In this document: one piece after another, positions 29,318 through 38,081 of the stretch
Numbering within the stretch: position 1 is the stretch's first letter
Layout of the letters: each line of letters starts with the position of its first letter
From: Cryobacterium sp.
Lineage (GTDB): Bacteria > Actinomycetota > Actinomycetes > Actinomycetales > Microbacteriaceae
Reading direction: 5' to 3'
Assembly: GCF_025463825.1 (NCBI RefSeq)
Contig: NZ_JAODBG010000026.1
Span: 1-59,245, forward strand
DNA: 59,245 nucleotides
Translations under genes and position numbers: made by a program
The notes under the pieces: model-generated
What the model was told of the DNA's origin: nothing
Seen by the model: the letters and a program-made list of their open reading frames with translations, nothing else
Database searches by the model: none

Positions 29318-30413
29318 CGACGGGCAGGCTTTCTGTGGGGACCACCGGGGTGGTCGAGGTGGCAGGGTCACCTGTCACGGTGGCGGCTTCGGTGGCGAGG
29401 ATGTCGAAGTGGCGGTCGCCGAGTTCCACCCGCCAGCCGGGGGCAGCGGCGGTCGGCTGGCCGGGCAGCAGCGGCCGGCGCTCGCCGGTGGCGGTGACCA
29501 GGGTGGTGCCGTTGGCCGAGCCCAGGTCGGTGACCCAGAGCAGGGTGCCCGACCAGGTGACCAGGGCGTGCGACTTCGACAGGGTGCGGGAGAGGTCGGT
29601 CCAGGCGAACAGCGGATGCACCTCTTCCCCCGTGCGGTTGTCGGGCCTGCGGCCGATCAGCAGCGACGTGTCCACCTGCTGGGCCTGGTCGTCGTCGAGC
29701 ACCAGGGTCACGAACGGCGCGATCCTCGCCTGCGGGGCGTAGCCGTCGTCGGCATCCGTGGCCAGCATGCGGCGCCGGCCCTCGCGCCGGGTCGGCGCGG
29801 AGTGCGGGGACGCCTGCGCCAGCTGGGCCGTGCCGAGCGGGGAGCGGGCAGGGGTGTACGGGTCGCGGCCGCGGCGGAGGTCGGCGGTGACCGTGGTGCG
29901 GGAGCCGACCAGATTCACCAGGGCGCCGGCCAGGCGCCGGGCGCCGACCGGGCTGCCGGAGAGGTCGTCCACTGTGCGCAGGCCGAGCAACCACCGGCCG
30001 AGGGTGCGCCCGGTGCCCAGCAGCAGCGCGAGCTGCACCGCGATGACGAGGAGCAGGGTGCCGAGCACCGCCGCGATGAGCCCCGGCGACACCGTCTCGC
30101 CCGATGAGACGGTGACGGCCACGCCGCCGCCGGCGAGGATCGCGACGGGAAGCAGGTCGATCGCGAGCGACCAGTACCGGCGTGTCGCGGATGCGGTGAC
30201 AACGTCACCGAGCATGCCCGAGTACGGTCCGAGCGCCGCTCCCGGAGCCGCCACGACCGACAGCACGCCGCAGCGGGTGCAGTAGGCGGTGGCTGGAATC
30301 AACGGGGCTCCGCACCGTCCACAACTGATGGCGCCGATGAGTGCATTGACCAACGAGAACCGAACCCCCAGGCGAGACCGCAAATCTGAAAATGTGCCGA
30401 ATTTCCCCCGCAC
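29307..30413 (-). CDS. Zinc-ribbon/RDD/FHA-domain membrane protein of the type VII locus
   Basis: About 368 residues. A zinc ribbon (CGRCGAPLIPATAYCTRCG) is followed by an RDD-like membrane domain (about 80-175) and a C-terminal FHA domain (about 235-350; LIGRRPDN, SKSHALV, DLGSANGT), which binds phosphothreonine. FHA proteins commonly regulate secretion systems. The GTG start at 30413 is very close to the opposite-strand promoter; a TTG at 30353 is a good alternative. First gene of the six-gene leftward operon. Confidence 0.8.
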   Translation of the reverse strand: MRGKFGTFSDLRSRLGVRFSLVNALIGAISCGRCGAPLIPATAYCTRCGVLSVVAAPGAALGPYSGMLGDVVTASATRRYWSLAIDLLPVAILAGGGVAVTVSSGETVSPGLIAAVLGTLLLVIAVQLALLLGTGRTLGRWLLGLRTVDDLSGSPVGARRLAGALVNLVGSRTTVTADLRRGRDPYTPARSPLGTAQLAQASPHSAPTRREGRRRMLATDADDGYAPQARIAPFVTLVLDDDQAQQVDTSLLIGRRPDNRTGEEVHPLFAWTDLSRTLSKSHALVTWSGTLLWVTDLGSANGTTLVTATGERRPLLPGQPTAAAPGWRVELGDRHFDILATEAATVTGDPATSTTPVVPTESLPVDVI

Positions 30414-30417
30414 CGTG

Positions 30418-30464
30418 TTGACATACCCTAACCTGAAGTCTCTTCAAAGCATTAGGGGGACACT
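30418..30464 (+). promoter_or_regulatory. Promoter and leader of the Esx operon
   Basis: TTGACA at 30418-30423 is a perfect -35 box; the best -10 candidate 17 bases on (TCTTCA at 30441-30446) is weak. The strong ribosome site AGGGGG precedes the ATG at 30465. The -35 box nearly touches the annotated GTG of the divergent FHA gene. Confidence 0.45.
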
Positions 30465-30809
30465 ATGGCTGGAATGAAATTCGCAATGGGCGCCGACGTT
30501 CTGTCGCACCTCACGAAGAAGACGAGCACCTCGTCGGACGACCTCGGCTCGCTCGTCAAGCAGCTTTTCGAAGCGGCCGCGCCGCTCGAGGGTAAGTTCA
30601 ACGGCGCCGGCCGCGCCGCGTTCGACCGGTTCAAGACCGAGACGGATGGCATCGCCACCGAACTCAACAGCGCGCTGAACGCCGTGCTCACCGGCATCCA
30701 GGGTCAGGACCTCGCCTTCGCGCAGGGTGACCAGGAACTTGCCGACCAGACGAGCACCGCTCAGTCCGGCTCGAGCTTCGACGCCGCACGCTTCGGCTCG
30801 CGCGCCTGA
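30465..30809 (+). CDS. WXG100/Esx-type secreted protein
   Basis: The 114-residue, helix-rich protein is like EsxA/EsxB, the small helical-hairpin substrates of type VII secretion. The usual WXG turn is replaced by FNG (KFNGAGRAAFDRF). It begins the rightward operon, next to the divergent secretion genes. A strong ribosome site and the adjoining second Esx gene suggest that it forms a heterodimer with that product. Confidence 0.8.
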   Translation: MAGMKFAMGADVLSHLTKKTSTSSDDLGSLVKQLFEAAAPLEGKFNGAGRAAFDRFKTETDGIATELNSALNAVLTGIQGQDLAFAQGDQELADQTSTAQSGSSFDAARFGSRA

Positions 30810-30816
30810 CCACTCC

Positions 30817-30834
30817 GCCGGCGAACTCGCCGGC
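30817..30834. terminator. Short hairpin between the two Esx genes
   Basis: GCCGGCG and CGCCGGC pair with a 4-base loop directly after the first Esx stop. There is no T-run. It may slow decay of the upstream message or partly terminate it. Confidence 0.35.
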
Positions 30835-30900
30835 ACCCTGCGAACCTCGTGACCGGGCGCCGCAGCACTCTCAGACTCGACCCAACCGAAGGGCAACATC

Positions 30901-31221
30901 ATGGCTTCAGGCGGTAACTCAGCAGACCGTCGCGACTACGACGTCGCGGCATCACAGAACGTCCAGGACAACTTCAACGCGCTGGCAGCCCAGCTCGAAT
31001 CCCTCATCGACCAGCGTGACGCCGATGTGAAGGCCATGATGGCCGACTACCAGGCCGATGGCGTGTCGGAGGACTACGCGGCCAAGGAACTGCGCTGGAA
31101 CACCGTCGCCGGTGAGGTCAAGCAGATCATCAACACCCTGCGCAGCTCGCTGTCCTCGAACGACGAGACCGCCCAGGCCACCCTGGCCCGCGGCCGCTCC
31201 GCCGTCCAAGCCATCGGCTGA
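30901..31221 (+). CDS. Second Esx/WXG100-like protein
   Basis: A 106-residue, nearly all-helical protein without a WXG motif; the turn is probably at DYQADGVSEDYAAKELRW. It is preceded by AAGGGC at good spacing. Its length and position suggest it is the partner of the first Esx protein and is secreted as a dimer with it. Family assignment rests on size, predicted helices and context. Confidence 0.7.
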   Translation: MASGGNSADRRDYDVAASQNVQDNFNALAAQLESLIDQRDADVKAMMADYQADGVSEDYAAKELRWNTVAGEVKQIINTLRSSLSSNDETAQATLARGRSAVQAIG

Positions 31222-31225
31222 CCCG

Positions 31226-32299
31226 TTGGTCGAGAGCGTCGAACATCCGCTCGTCGACTCGGTAGGCGACGGGTATGTCGTCAGCTACAGCGCTGCCTCC
31301 GTCGTGCAGGCCAGTGAGGGCCGGACCAGCCTGATCGCCGAGAGTGCCAGGGCGGGGCTTCGCGTGGTGTTCCTCACCCCGTCGTCGTCCCGGCTCACCT
31401 TCGGCATGATGCAGCTGCTCGGTGCCACCCGCAGCAAGTGGGTGGCGAGGGACGCTTCCGGGGCCCTGACCGACGGCCTCGCCGGCCGCCCGCTCGCCGA
31501 GGTGCAGGACGTCCTGAATCCGGCCGTGGCTCGCGACACCGCGCCCGCCGAGGCGAACGCTGTGACGAGCGCTGACGCGCCGGATGCCGCTCAGCGCTCC
31601 TGGCTGCACCTGACGGTGTCGGTACACCTGCAGGCTCGCGAGGAAACCCGCGTCGGCGGCGCCCTGGCGTTCCTCGCCGACCGGGTCGCCAACGCGGCCC
31701 CGACCGGCTGGGGTGTTCATGAACCGGCCGGACTCGTCTGGGACCGGGACAACCTCAACCGGTACGTGCGGGCGCGGATGCCCCGCGAGAGTCGGGTGCA
31801 CGTCGCCGGCCACGGCGGCCTGGCCACCTCGGCGCTGATGCGGGTGACGCGAAGCGCTCGGGGCCTCGTCGAGGAGACGAAGCTGCTGGTGGCCCTCGCC
31901 GACGATGACGCGGCCGCCCAGCGGAGCATCAGCGCGGTGCCCGGCGTCTTCGCCGACCTGGCGGCCACCGAATCGGTGCTGCTCGGCAGCGCCTTCGTGT
32001 TGCGCGGCGCGGCCGACCTGGCCGTGTCGTCGCGCCTCGGTGCGCCGCCGCTGCCCGTGGCGATGGTGCTTGGCCCACGGGCCGTGCGCGACCTGGGGCT
32101 GGAGCCGGCCGAGGCCGAGGAACGATTCGGCGCCATCCGGGCCGGGCGTCCCCGCATCCCCTCGATCGTGCTGCCGTTCACCCGGGAGGGTTCGGGCAGC
32201 TGGCAGCAGTATCTCGACGTGGCCGGCTCGTTCGACCCGGCCGACGTGGCGCGGGCGTTCGTCAACGGCAGCAAGCGGGAGGTGGCTCGTGCCTCATGA
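31226..32299 (+). CDS. DUF6177-like protein of the type VII locus
   Basis: About 357 residues, no membrane helix. The opening (GDGYVVSYSAASVVQAS, then LRVVFLTPSSSRLTFGMMQ) resembles the DUF6177 family found in actinobacterial type VII loci; I recall this from pattern, so the name is tentative. Function is unknown. The start is uncertain: the TTG at 31226 lies inside a REP-like sequence, and a GTG at 31304 is a shorter option. It overlaps the next gene by 11 bases. Confidence 0.65.
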   Translation: MVESVEHPLVDSVGDGYVVSYSAASVVQASEGRTSLIAESARAGLRVVFLTPSSSRLTFGMMQLLGATRSKWVARDASGALTDGLAGRPLAEVQDVLNPAVARDTAPAEANAVTSADAPDAAQRSWLHLTVSVHLQAREETRVGGALAFLADRVANAAPTGWGVHEPAGLVWDRDNLNRYVRARMPRESRVHVAGHGGLATSALMRVTRSARGLVEETKLLVALADDDAAAQRSISAVPGVFADLAATESVLLGSAFVLRGAADLAVSSRLGAPPLPVAMVLGPRAVRDLGLEPAEAEERFGAIRAGRPRIPSIVLPFTREGSGSWQQYLDVAGSFDPADVARAFVNGSKREVARAS

Positions 32300-32642
32300 A
32301 CTGATCGTGGTGTCGGCCCGACCGGTCGACATGGGCGACCACCTGGTCGCGGCGGTTGCGGTGAACCTGGACCTGCTGGTGCGACACATCTGGAACGGCG
32401 GCGCCACGCAGGTGCTGTCGCCGGAGGGCACGGTCCTGCTGACCGTACTGCGCAGCAAGGGTTTCGACGTGCCCGACGACGTCGAGCGCCTCACCGGCAC
32501 CGCGCCGTCGGCGAACCAGGCATTTTGGACAGAACTGTATTCACCGCTGGACCCCGGGGCGCTCCTCGGGTTCGAGGTCGCCAGGGCACTCGCCCAAGCG
32601 ACCGAGGGCGACTTATTCGTGCGGGAGGGCAACGATGACTAG
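32289..32642 (+). CDS. Small uncharacterised protein of the type VII locus
   Basis: A 117-residue protein from a GTG at 32289 with GGAGG just upstream, inside the end of the previous gene. It is acidic and has no membrane helix. It contains HELIVVSARPVDMGDHLVAA and LLTVLRSKG. I recognise no family. Overlaps on both sides show it is an obligate operon member. Confidence 0.65.
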   Translation: MPHELIVVSARPVDMGDHLVAAVAVNLDLLVRHIWNGGATQVLSPEGTVLLTVLRSKGFDVPDDVERLTGTAPSANQAFWTELYSPLDPGALLGFEVARALAQATEGDLFVREGNDD

Positions 32643-32997
32643 CTGGAGCATTGATCCACAGGGGGTGTCGACGGTCTTGACGAGCGTCGAGACCGCCGCC
32701 ACCGAACTTTCCACCGCCCTGGACGGCATTCTGACCGCCCAGGACGACCTGGTCTACGGCGCCGGCTCACTCGGCGGAGTGCCCGCAGCCGTTGCGGCGC
32801 TCATCGAGAGCGAAAAAACCCGGCTCACCAACGTGGGACGCCGCATCAACGCGGGCACCCTGGGCGCGAGCACCGCCGCGATCGCCTACGTGCACGGCGA
32901 CGAGGAAATGGCGGCGAGCGCGCAGGCGGCCGCCTCCACCTCCGCCCTCAACGGCGACATGTCCGCCATCGGCGCCGAGCGGGCGGCCGCGCTGTGA
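32635..32997 (+). CDS. Small helical protein, WXG/DUF6507-like
   Basis: A 120-residue helical protein (WSIDPQGVSTVLTSVETAAT at the start, an AYVHGDEEMA segment near the end). This matches the layout of Esx-like helper proteins that precede large type VII effectors, and may be DUF6507. It overlaps both neighbours by a few bases. A chaperone or co-secretion role for the large protein downstream is inferred. Confidence 0.65.
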   Translation: MTSWSIDPQGVSTVLTSVETAATELSTALDGILTAQDDLVYGAGSLGGVPAAVAALIESEKTRLTNVGRRINAGTLGASTAAIAYVHGDEEMAASAQAAASTSALNGDMSAIGAERAAAL

Positions 32998-35567
32998 GCG
33001 TCAGCGACCGCATCGCCTACGGCGACCTCGTCAACTTCGAGAACATCCCCGGCGACGACATCTATCCGGAGTCCGTGGCGACCGCGGCCACCGCGTACTC
33101 GGCCGCAGGCACCGCCATCCCCGAAAAGGGCACCGCCGTCCTCACCCAGTGGCAGGGCCTCAGCGGCGTCTACACGGCGCCGGAATCGGCCGAGCTGCTG
33201 GCGATCATGGACCCCGTGACGCTGGACACCGCCGCCATCGGCACGACCCTCGCGAGCCTGTCGACCATCATCGCCAACTTCGCCGACGCCATCGCCCCCA
33301 TCAAGACCCGCCTGATGGCGCTCAAGGTCGAGGCGAACGCCTTCGCGACCCGCGTCATCAACGGCGTCACCGTGGAATGGTACGACAAGGACCACCCGGC
33401 CTGGGATGCCGGCATCTTCAGCTTCGTGGTCACCGACTTCGCCGACATGGCCCCGGCCACCATCCCCTGGGATCAGCACCGCGACACGGTTGCAGAGAAC
33501 AAGGACATCATCGAGCGGATCAACACCGAGGTGGCGGCGCTCGACGCCGCCCAGGTCGAGGCCATCAACGCGATCAACGCGTTGCGTACCGACGAAGACC
33601 GGCCCACCGAGGTCGTCGTCGCGCTCACCGAGGACGATCTCAACGCCGACGGCGCCGTGCTGCCGTACGGTGCGGCGACGGAAGGCGACAAGGGCTGCTA
33701 CCAGTCCACGAACGACGGCATGGAAACCGCCCTCGTCGGCATGGTCGAGGGCGGCGGCGCCCTGTTCGGCTACAACGCCACGACCGGCGACTGGGGTGAC
33801 GGCGAGACCGCCGCCGCAGCCTGGCGCGGCATGGGCATGACCGTTGCCGGGGTCGCCCTGCTCGGCAACCTGGGCATGGCCGCCACGCTGATCCCCGACG
33901 AACACATCCCGTCCTGGCTCAAGGGCGCCGATGACTTCGCCGAAGAGGCGATGGATCACGTGGCCAACGCCGGTAAGGCGCTGGTCGCCGTCGATATGTG
34001 GTCGGAGAACCCGGCCGAAGCCTTCGGCACCACGCTGGTGAACGTCGGCACCTTCTTCATTCCCGGCGGCGCCGTGGTGGGTGGGCTCAAGGCCGGCACG
34101 GTTGCCGCGCGCGCCGCCTCCATCGCCGGCCACGCCGTCGACTTCGTCCTCCCCGGTGCGGCCGTGGCCTCACGCGTCGTCACCGGAACGGCGATCCACG
34201 CCGGCAGCGGCCTGACCGCGCTCACTACCGCGCTCAAGGGCAGCCTCACCACCGGCGTCTCCGCCGGTCGTGGCGCGCTCGCGCAGACCCTCAACTCCCT
34301 CGGCGACAACATGCCGTCGGTGCGGGTCGAGCCGGGCTACAGCGCCGCCCTGCCCGGCGGCGGCAGCGTCCTGCCCGGCCCCGGTCGCATCGTCATCCGC
34401 GAGCCCGGCAGCGGCGGCGGCATGTTGCACCGCCTCGCCGAGCGCGTGGATGCCGGCACCACGCCGGCCACCTCTGGCACGCCCGGCACCTCGGGTACGC
34501 CGGCTACCTCGGGCACGCCCGCTACCTCCAGCACGCCTGCCACGTCAGGTTCGCCTGATGCTTCCGGTGCGCCTCCGACTGGCGCTGCTCCGACAGCCGC
34601 CGACCCGTCAACTGCCCCAGCGACCCCGCTCGTGAGCCCGGCGACGATGGTGGACGGTTCGTCGCACCCGGCGATCTTCTCGGACGCTGACGTGGCGTCG
34701 AGTGGGTCTCCAACTTTCCAGGAAGCTCTCCCGACGATCCTCGACGATCATGGGGTCACCCGAGCGGACTTCGAGCGTTTGGTCGACACGCCCGTCTTCG
34801 ATCTCAACAAGGCCGAGATGCAGGTGTTGATCGACGTTCGCGCGGACGTGCCTCCCGTAACCGGCGCCCTCCAGAAGGTCATCACGTTCGAGCAGGCGAC
34901 CTCGATCCTGCAGGGAGCGAAAGACGCAATGAAGGATGTGGCCGGCTTCGTGGCACGGCCACTGGACATGTTGGGCCTGGACACGCGTGGGATTCACGAC
35001 ACCCTGGGCCTGAACTATCCGTCGAGCACCTTCACGACCGGCCTGCGCACCGGCCAGCCCATCTACGACATCCGATTCGACGCGACCGGGATGACGCCGG
35101 CGGCGCCTGATTCCGTGATCAACTGGATCAACGACAAGGTCCCCGACAGCACGTTGGATATCACCGACCGGGCTGCCCGAGTGGATGCGATCCAGGCCCA
35201 GTGGAACGGCTACGTCGGCCCTGAACGGGCCAAGATGGAGGCACTGTACCCGTCCATGAAATTCGACTTGCCCAAGGCACTCGACTTCGACAACCCGTTC
35301 CGGGGATCGGGGTTCTCCGGCACGGGACCGGCGTATTCGCCTGAATTCTCCCTCGGCTACCCTGGCTCGAAGCTTCCGCCCGGCGCGGAGCTGTGGCGCA
35401 CGCTCCCGGGCGGGGAGCGGGAATTCGTGGGCGTACTGCAGCAGCAGCCCGGCACGACGCCCGCGTCCTGGCTCCTGTCCGACTCGGCCGTCCCGCAGGC
35501 GCAGGGAGTGGGTCTGCGGCCCACGGCCGGGGTGGGATCGGTGCTTCAGGACGAGGTGGCCGACTGA
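32994..35567 (+). CDS. Candidate type VII effector with unknown C-terminal domain
   Basis: An 857-residue protein with a polymorphic-toxin layout. It has an N-terminal helical region with a WQGL motif (about 1-120), hydrophobic and glycine-rich stretches (about 280-430), a low-complexity TSGTPATSGTPA linker (about 485-530), and a C-terminal domain of about 300 residues with no motif I can identify. DNKAEMQ-like acidic patches and YPSSTFTTGLRTGQPIYDIRF stand out in that domain. The GTG overlaps the helper gene, and the next gene starts at the stop codon. A toxin role is inferred from organisation only. Confidence 0.65.
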   Translation: MSVSDRIAYGDLVNFENIPGDDIYPESVATAATAYSAAGTAIPEKGTAVLTQWQGLSGVYTAPESAELLAIMDPVTLDTAAIGTTLASLSTIIANFADAIAPIKTRLMALKVEANAFATRVINGVTVEWYDKDHPAWDAGIFSFVVTDFADMAPATIPWDQHRDTVAENKDIIERINTEVAALDAAQVEAINAINALRTDEDRPTEVVVALTEDDLNADGAVLPYGAATEGDKGCYQSTNDGMETALVGMVEGGGALFGYNATTGDWGDGETAAAAWRGMGMTVAGVALLGNLGMAATLIPDEHIPSWLKGADDFAEEAMDHVANAGKALVAVDMWSENPAEAFGTTLVNVGTFFIPGGAVVGGLKAGTVAARAASIAGHAVDFVLPGAAVASRVVTGTAIHAGSGLTALTTALKGSLTTGVSAGRGALAQTLNSLGDNMPSVRVEPGYSAALPGGGSVLPGPGRIVIREPGSGGGMLHRLAERVDAGTTPATSGTPGTSGTPATSGTPATSSTPATSGSPDASGAPPTGAAPTAADPSTAPATPLVSPATMVDGSSHPAIFSDADVASSGSPTFQEALPTILDDHGVTRADFERLVDTPVFDLNKAEMQVLIDVRADVPPVTGALQKVITFEQATSILQGAKDAMKDVAGFVARPLDMLGLDTRGIHDTLGLNYPSSTFTTGLRTGQPIYDIRFDATGMTPAAPDSVINWINDKVPDSTLDITDRAARVDAIQAQWNGYVGPERAKMEALYPSMKFDLPKALDFDNPFRGSGFSGTGPAYSPEFSLGYPGSKLPPGAELWRTLPGGEREFVGVLQQQPGTTPASWLLSDSAVPQAQGVGLRPTAGVGSVLQDEVAD

Positions 35568-36697
35568 TGACACCGCCGACGGACGCCGGGTCGCATCGAT
35601 TGACGCAGCCCACCGGCCTGGACGATCTCCAGGAACGGTTCATCACGGGCGGTCGCGTCACCGTCACCGGTCGGGCCACGTACCGGGGCGTTCGCGTGGG
35701 GATCAAAGGGGTGAGCCCCAGGAACCCCAGTGTGGAGATTTACGGGCCGATCACGTTGCCGGACCTCCTGTGGCGCCAGGATGACGTCCAGTCGGGTTTC
35801 ACCTCGGGCGATGTCGCTTTCTCCTCGTTGCAACGGTTTTGGCTGACCCGTACGTCCACGTACGACGCGGTGGATGAGTACACGCCGCGACCGGGTGTGC
35901 TGGCGGTCGTCGACGGGGACGAATACGGTGTGACGGACACGTGTGGCACGGTCAGCGCCGCCGGGATACCAGAGCTCCAGGTCATCTCGTTGGCTGAGGG
36001 CGCCCCGGAAGGCGCCGATTGGGTACGGGACGGCTATGGGCAGTGGACCCGGTTTGTGGCGCGGGATCGCGTCACGAGTGTTCGCCAGGTGGAGTGGACG
36101 GCCGTCTGGCGTGACCTGACGGTCCTCGTCGCTGACATCAGTGGCGAGCAGGCCCTGGTTTTCGCCGAGCGCGGCGGAGTCCCGGACTACATTCCGGAGA
36201 TCACGCACGGTAGTAATGTGCACGGCGGCTGGTCGGCGGTGGTTCCGGTCGAGCAGCTGAGCCTCAGGTCCTGGACGTCGACGGAGCGGCCGCTCGGTGC
36301 GGGCTGTGTCGGCGGGAATGTCGGACTGGTGCGCGGACGCACGGTACTGGTGGCGCGCGCCGACACCGCGAAGGCGGGTGAGACCGGCGTCGTCGCGCAG
36401 AAACGCCGGGGCGAGACCGTCACCGGGGAATTCAGCGTCGACCTGTGGACGGGGCGGGCCGACTCCGGCTGGGAGTGGCGAGTGGACGTCGATGTCGCCG
36501 ACCTCGCCGACATCCGGCACATCGAAACGACCACCGAATGGAAGGGCGAAACCCGCACGGTAGCGGCCATTCAGGAGAGTGAAGACCTGATCTATCTCGA
36601 GCGCGAAACGGTTGACCTGCGAGAGGTTTCGCCCCTGGTCCATGCAGCGACCGCGGTGGAACCGGGGGAACTGCCCACCGTCGACATCCTCTGGTGA
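35567..36697 (+). CDS. Uncharacterised protein following the candidate effector (possible immunity protein)
   Basis: A 376-residue soluble protein with no membrane helices and an acidic, Trp-rich composition. Its ATG overlaps the effector's stop (TGATG). The segment from about residue 140, including VRQVEWTAVWRDLTVLV and GSNVHGGWSAVVPVEQL, resembles the C-terminal half of the next gene's product. Being translated right after a candidate toxin fits an immunity protein, but no known immunity family is recognised. A second copy of the same style of domain follows after residue 300 (GEFSVDLWTGRADSGWEWRV). Confidence 0.55.
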   Translation: MTPPTDAGSHRLTQPTGLDDLQERFITGGRVTVTGRATYRGVRVGIKGVSPRNPSVEIYGPITLPDLLWRQDDVQSGFTSGDVAFSSLQRFWLTRTSTYDAVDEYTPRPGVLAVVDGDEYGVTDTCGTVSAAGIPELQVISLAEGAPEGADWVRDGYGQWTRFVARDRVTSVRQVEWTAVWRDLTVLVADISGEQALVFAERGGVPDYIPEITHGSNVHGGWSAVVPVEQLSLRSWTSTERPLGAGCVGGNVGLVRGRTVLVARADTAKAGETGVVAQKRRGETVTGEFSVDLWTGRADSGWEWRVDVDVADLADIRHIETTTEWKGETRTVAAIQESEDLIYLERETVDLREVSPLVHAATAVEPGELPTVDILW

Positions 36698-36811
36698 TCG
36701 CGCCGTGCGGTGGGCGGGCAGACTGGCTGTGGCCGGTCGCCATCAGGCCCCGGCCGGCCCGCGCCGCCGATCCGACGTTTTTTGTTTCCAGTACCTAAGT
36801 CAAGGATTCCT

Positions 36812-37720
36812 ATGAGCATCATTCAGAAGGCCATTACCCCGCAGCTGAGCAACGCCTACCTCACCACAGGGTGGGACCGGGTGTCCGGATTCGTCGTCGA
36901 AGCGGCCACCGTTGCGTTCGCGAGCACCCCGGCGCAGCTTTTCGACGTTCATGCGCTGGGTTTCCCCGGCTCGCCGTTCTCCGCGGAGGACCCGTTCATC
37001 GACGTGATCCGGTTCCCGGCCCGGTCGACCATGCGCCTGGAGAACGCGGTCGGCGGCGTCGACCAGGCCAGCCGGGCGCTCACCGGGGGCCCGTTCGTGG
37101 ACCGGCCGCCGTTCACCGGCACCGGTTTCGCGCCGGTCGCCGGCCACATCGTGCCGGTCTGGTGGATGCGGCACACCCGGGTGGTTCCGAACACTCAGCT
37201 TGTGCGGGTCTTCGCCGACGGCACCGAGAAGCTCCTGGCCGTGTTCCCGAACATCGCGGACGGCTGGATGGTGGATGGCGAGTCTGCGGGCCGGTTGACG
37301 CCGTTCTCCCGGCACGTGGGCACTCTGGCGAAGTGGAACGACCTGTACCTCACGGCCGATGTGATCGACCAGGGTCGGCGCATCGTGCTGGCCACGCACT
37401 CGCAGCCCACCGACCAGCGGTTCGTGCGAACCGGCCGGGGCATGTGGAAGTACGAGATCCCGTTCGAGGAAGCTACCGAGGTGATCGAGCTGGACATTGA
37501 GGCGGTCTGGAACGGCCTGGAGTTGCGGATCGTCGACGAGTCGGTAGACGCCGATGGCACGAAACTCTCCAGCGGATCCTACGTCGGCCACAACGCCGAT
37601 CTCGCCGAGGGACTCCGGCTGGTCAAGGTGGATGCCGGGGTGTACGAGATCACCGTTCCCACGGCCGACCTCGAGGGCTTCCGCACCACCCAGCTGTCGC
37701 AGGCGTCCTGGCCGGACTGA
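36812..37720 (+). CDS. Uncharacterised protein related to its upstream neighbour
   Basis: A 302-residue protein from the ATG at 36812 with AAGGA upstream. The C-terminal half (EVIELDIEAVWNGLELRIV, SGSYVGHNADLAEGL, VYEITVPTADLEG) lines up with the middle of the preceding protein. The two probably share a repeated beta-rich domain and arose by duplication. No family is recognised. The gap to the previous gene is 114 bases, so it may have its own promoter. Confidence 0.6.
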   Translation: MSIIQKAITPQLSNAYLTTGWDRVSGFVVEAATVAFASTPAQLFDVHALGFPGSPFSAEDPFIDVIRFPARSTMRLENAVGGVDQASRALTGGPFVDRPPFTGTGFAPVAGHIVPVWWMRHTRVVPNTQLVRVFADGTEKLLAVFPNIADGWMVDGESAGRLTPFSRHVGTLAKWNDLYLTADVIDQGRRIVLATHSQPTDQRFVRTGRGMWKYEIPFEEATEVIELDIEAVWNGLELRIVDESVDADGTKLSSGSYVGHNADLAEGLRLVKVDAGVYEITVPTADLEGFRTTQLSQASWPD

Positions 37721-37730
37721 CGCCGGCGTC

Positions 37731-37780
37731 CGCGAGTTGCGCCGAAATGCCCCATCGGGGCATCCGAAGGGGCAACGTGC
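37731..37780. repeat. Nested palindrome, REP-like or terminator
   Basis: TGCCCC/GGGGCA (37748-37762, 3-base loop) lies inside GTTGC (37736) and GCAAC (37772). It follows the end of the type VII operon and could terminate it. The layout resembles actinobacterial REP elements. Confidence 0.5.
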
Positions 37781-37856
37781 GGCACGTCGAATCCGGCCGC
37801 CCTCACCCGGCCTCCTCACACAGCCCCCGTTCGACCGGCTTGGGTAGGGTTGACGG

Positions 37857-38000
37857 ATGGATGACGACGACTACGACAGCCGCCCGGTCGGTTTCATGGG
37901 CAAGATGCGCGGCGGCATCAAGGGTCTCACCTGGGTGCTGATCCTGTCGCTGGTCGCCATCACCATCGGCGCCACGTCGCTGCTGGTCCTCTTCCAGTAG
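37857..38000 (+). CDS. Small single-span membrane protein
   Basis: A 47-residue reading frame too short for ordinary gene finding. The N-terminus is very acidic (MDDDDYDSRPVGF), then come basic residues and one strong membrane helix (WVLILSLVAITIGATSLLVL). The charge pattern suggests N-terminus inside. The ribosome site is modest (TAGGG). No family is recognised. Real membrane-helix content in such a short frame supports it as a gene. Confidence 0.5.
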   Translation: MDDDDYDSRPVGFMGKMRGGIKGLTWVLILSLVAITIGATSLLVLFQ

Positions 38001-38081
38001 CCTGATCGAGGGGGCGCCAGGTCTCCGTCGGCGCCCGCGCCGGTTGCACGTGCCAACGAACATGTACGGCGACCCCTTGGC

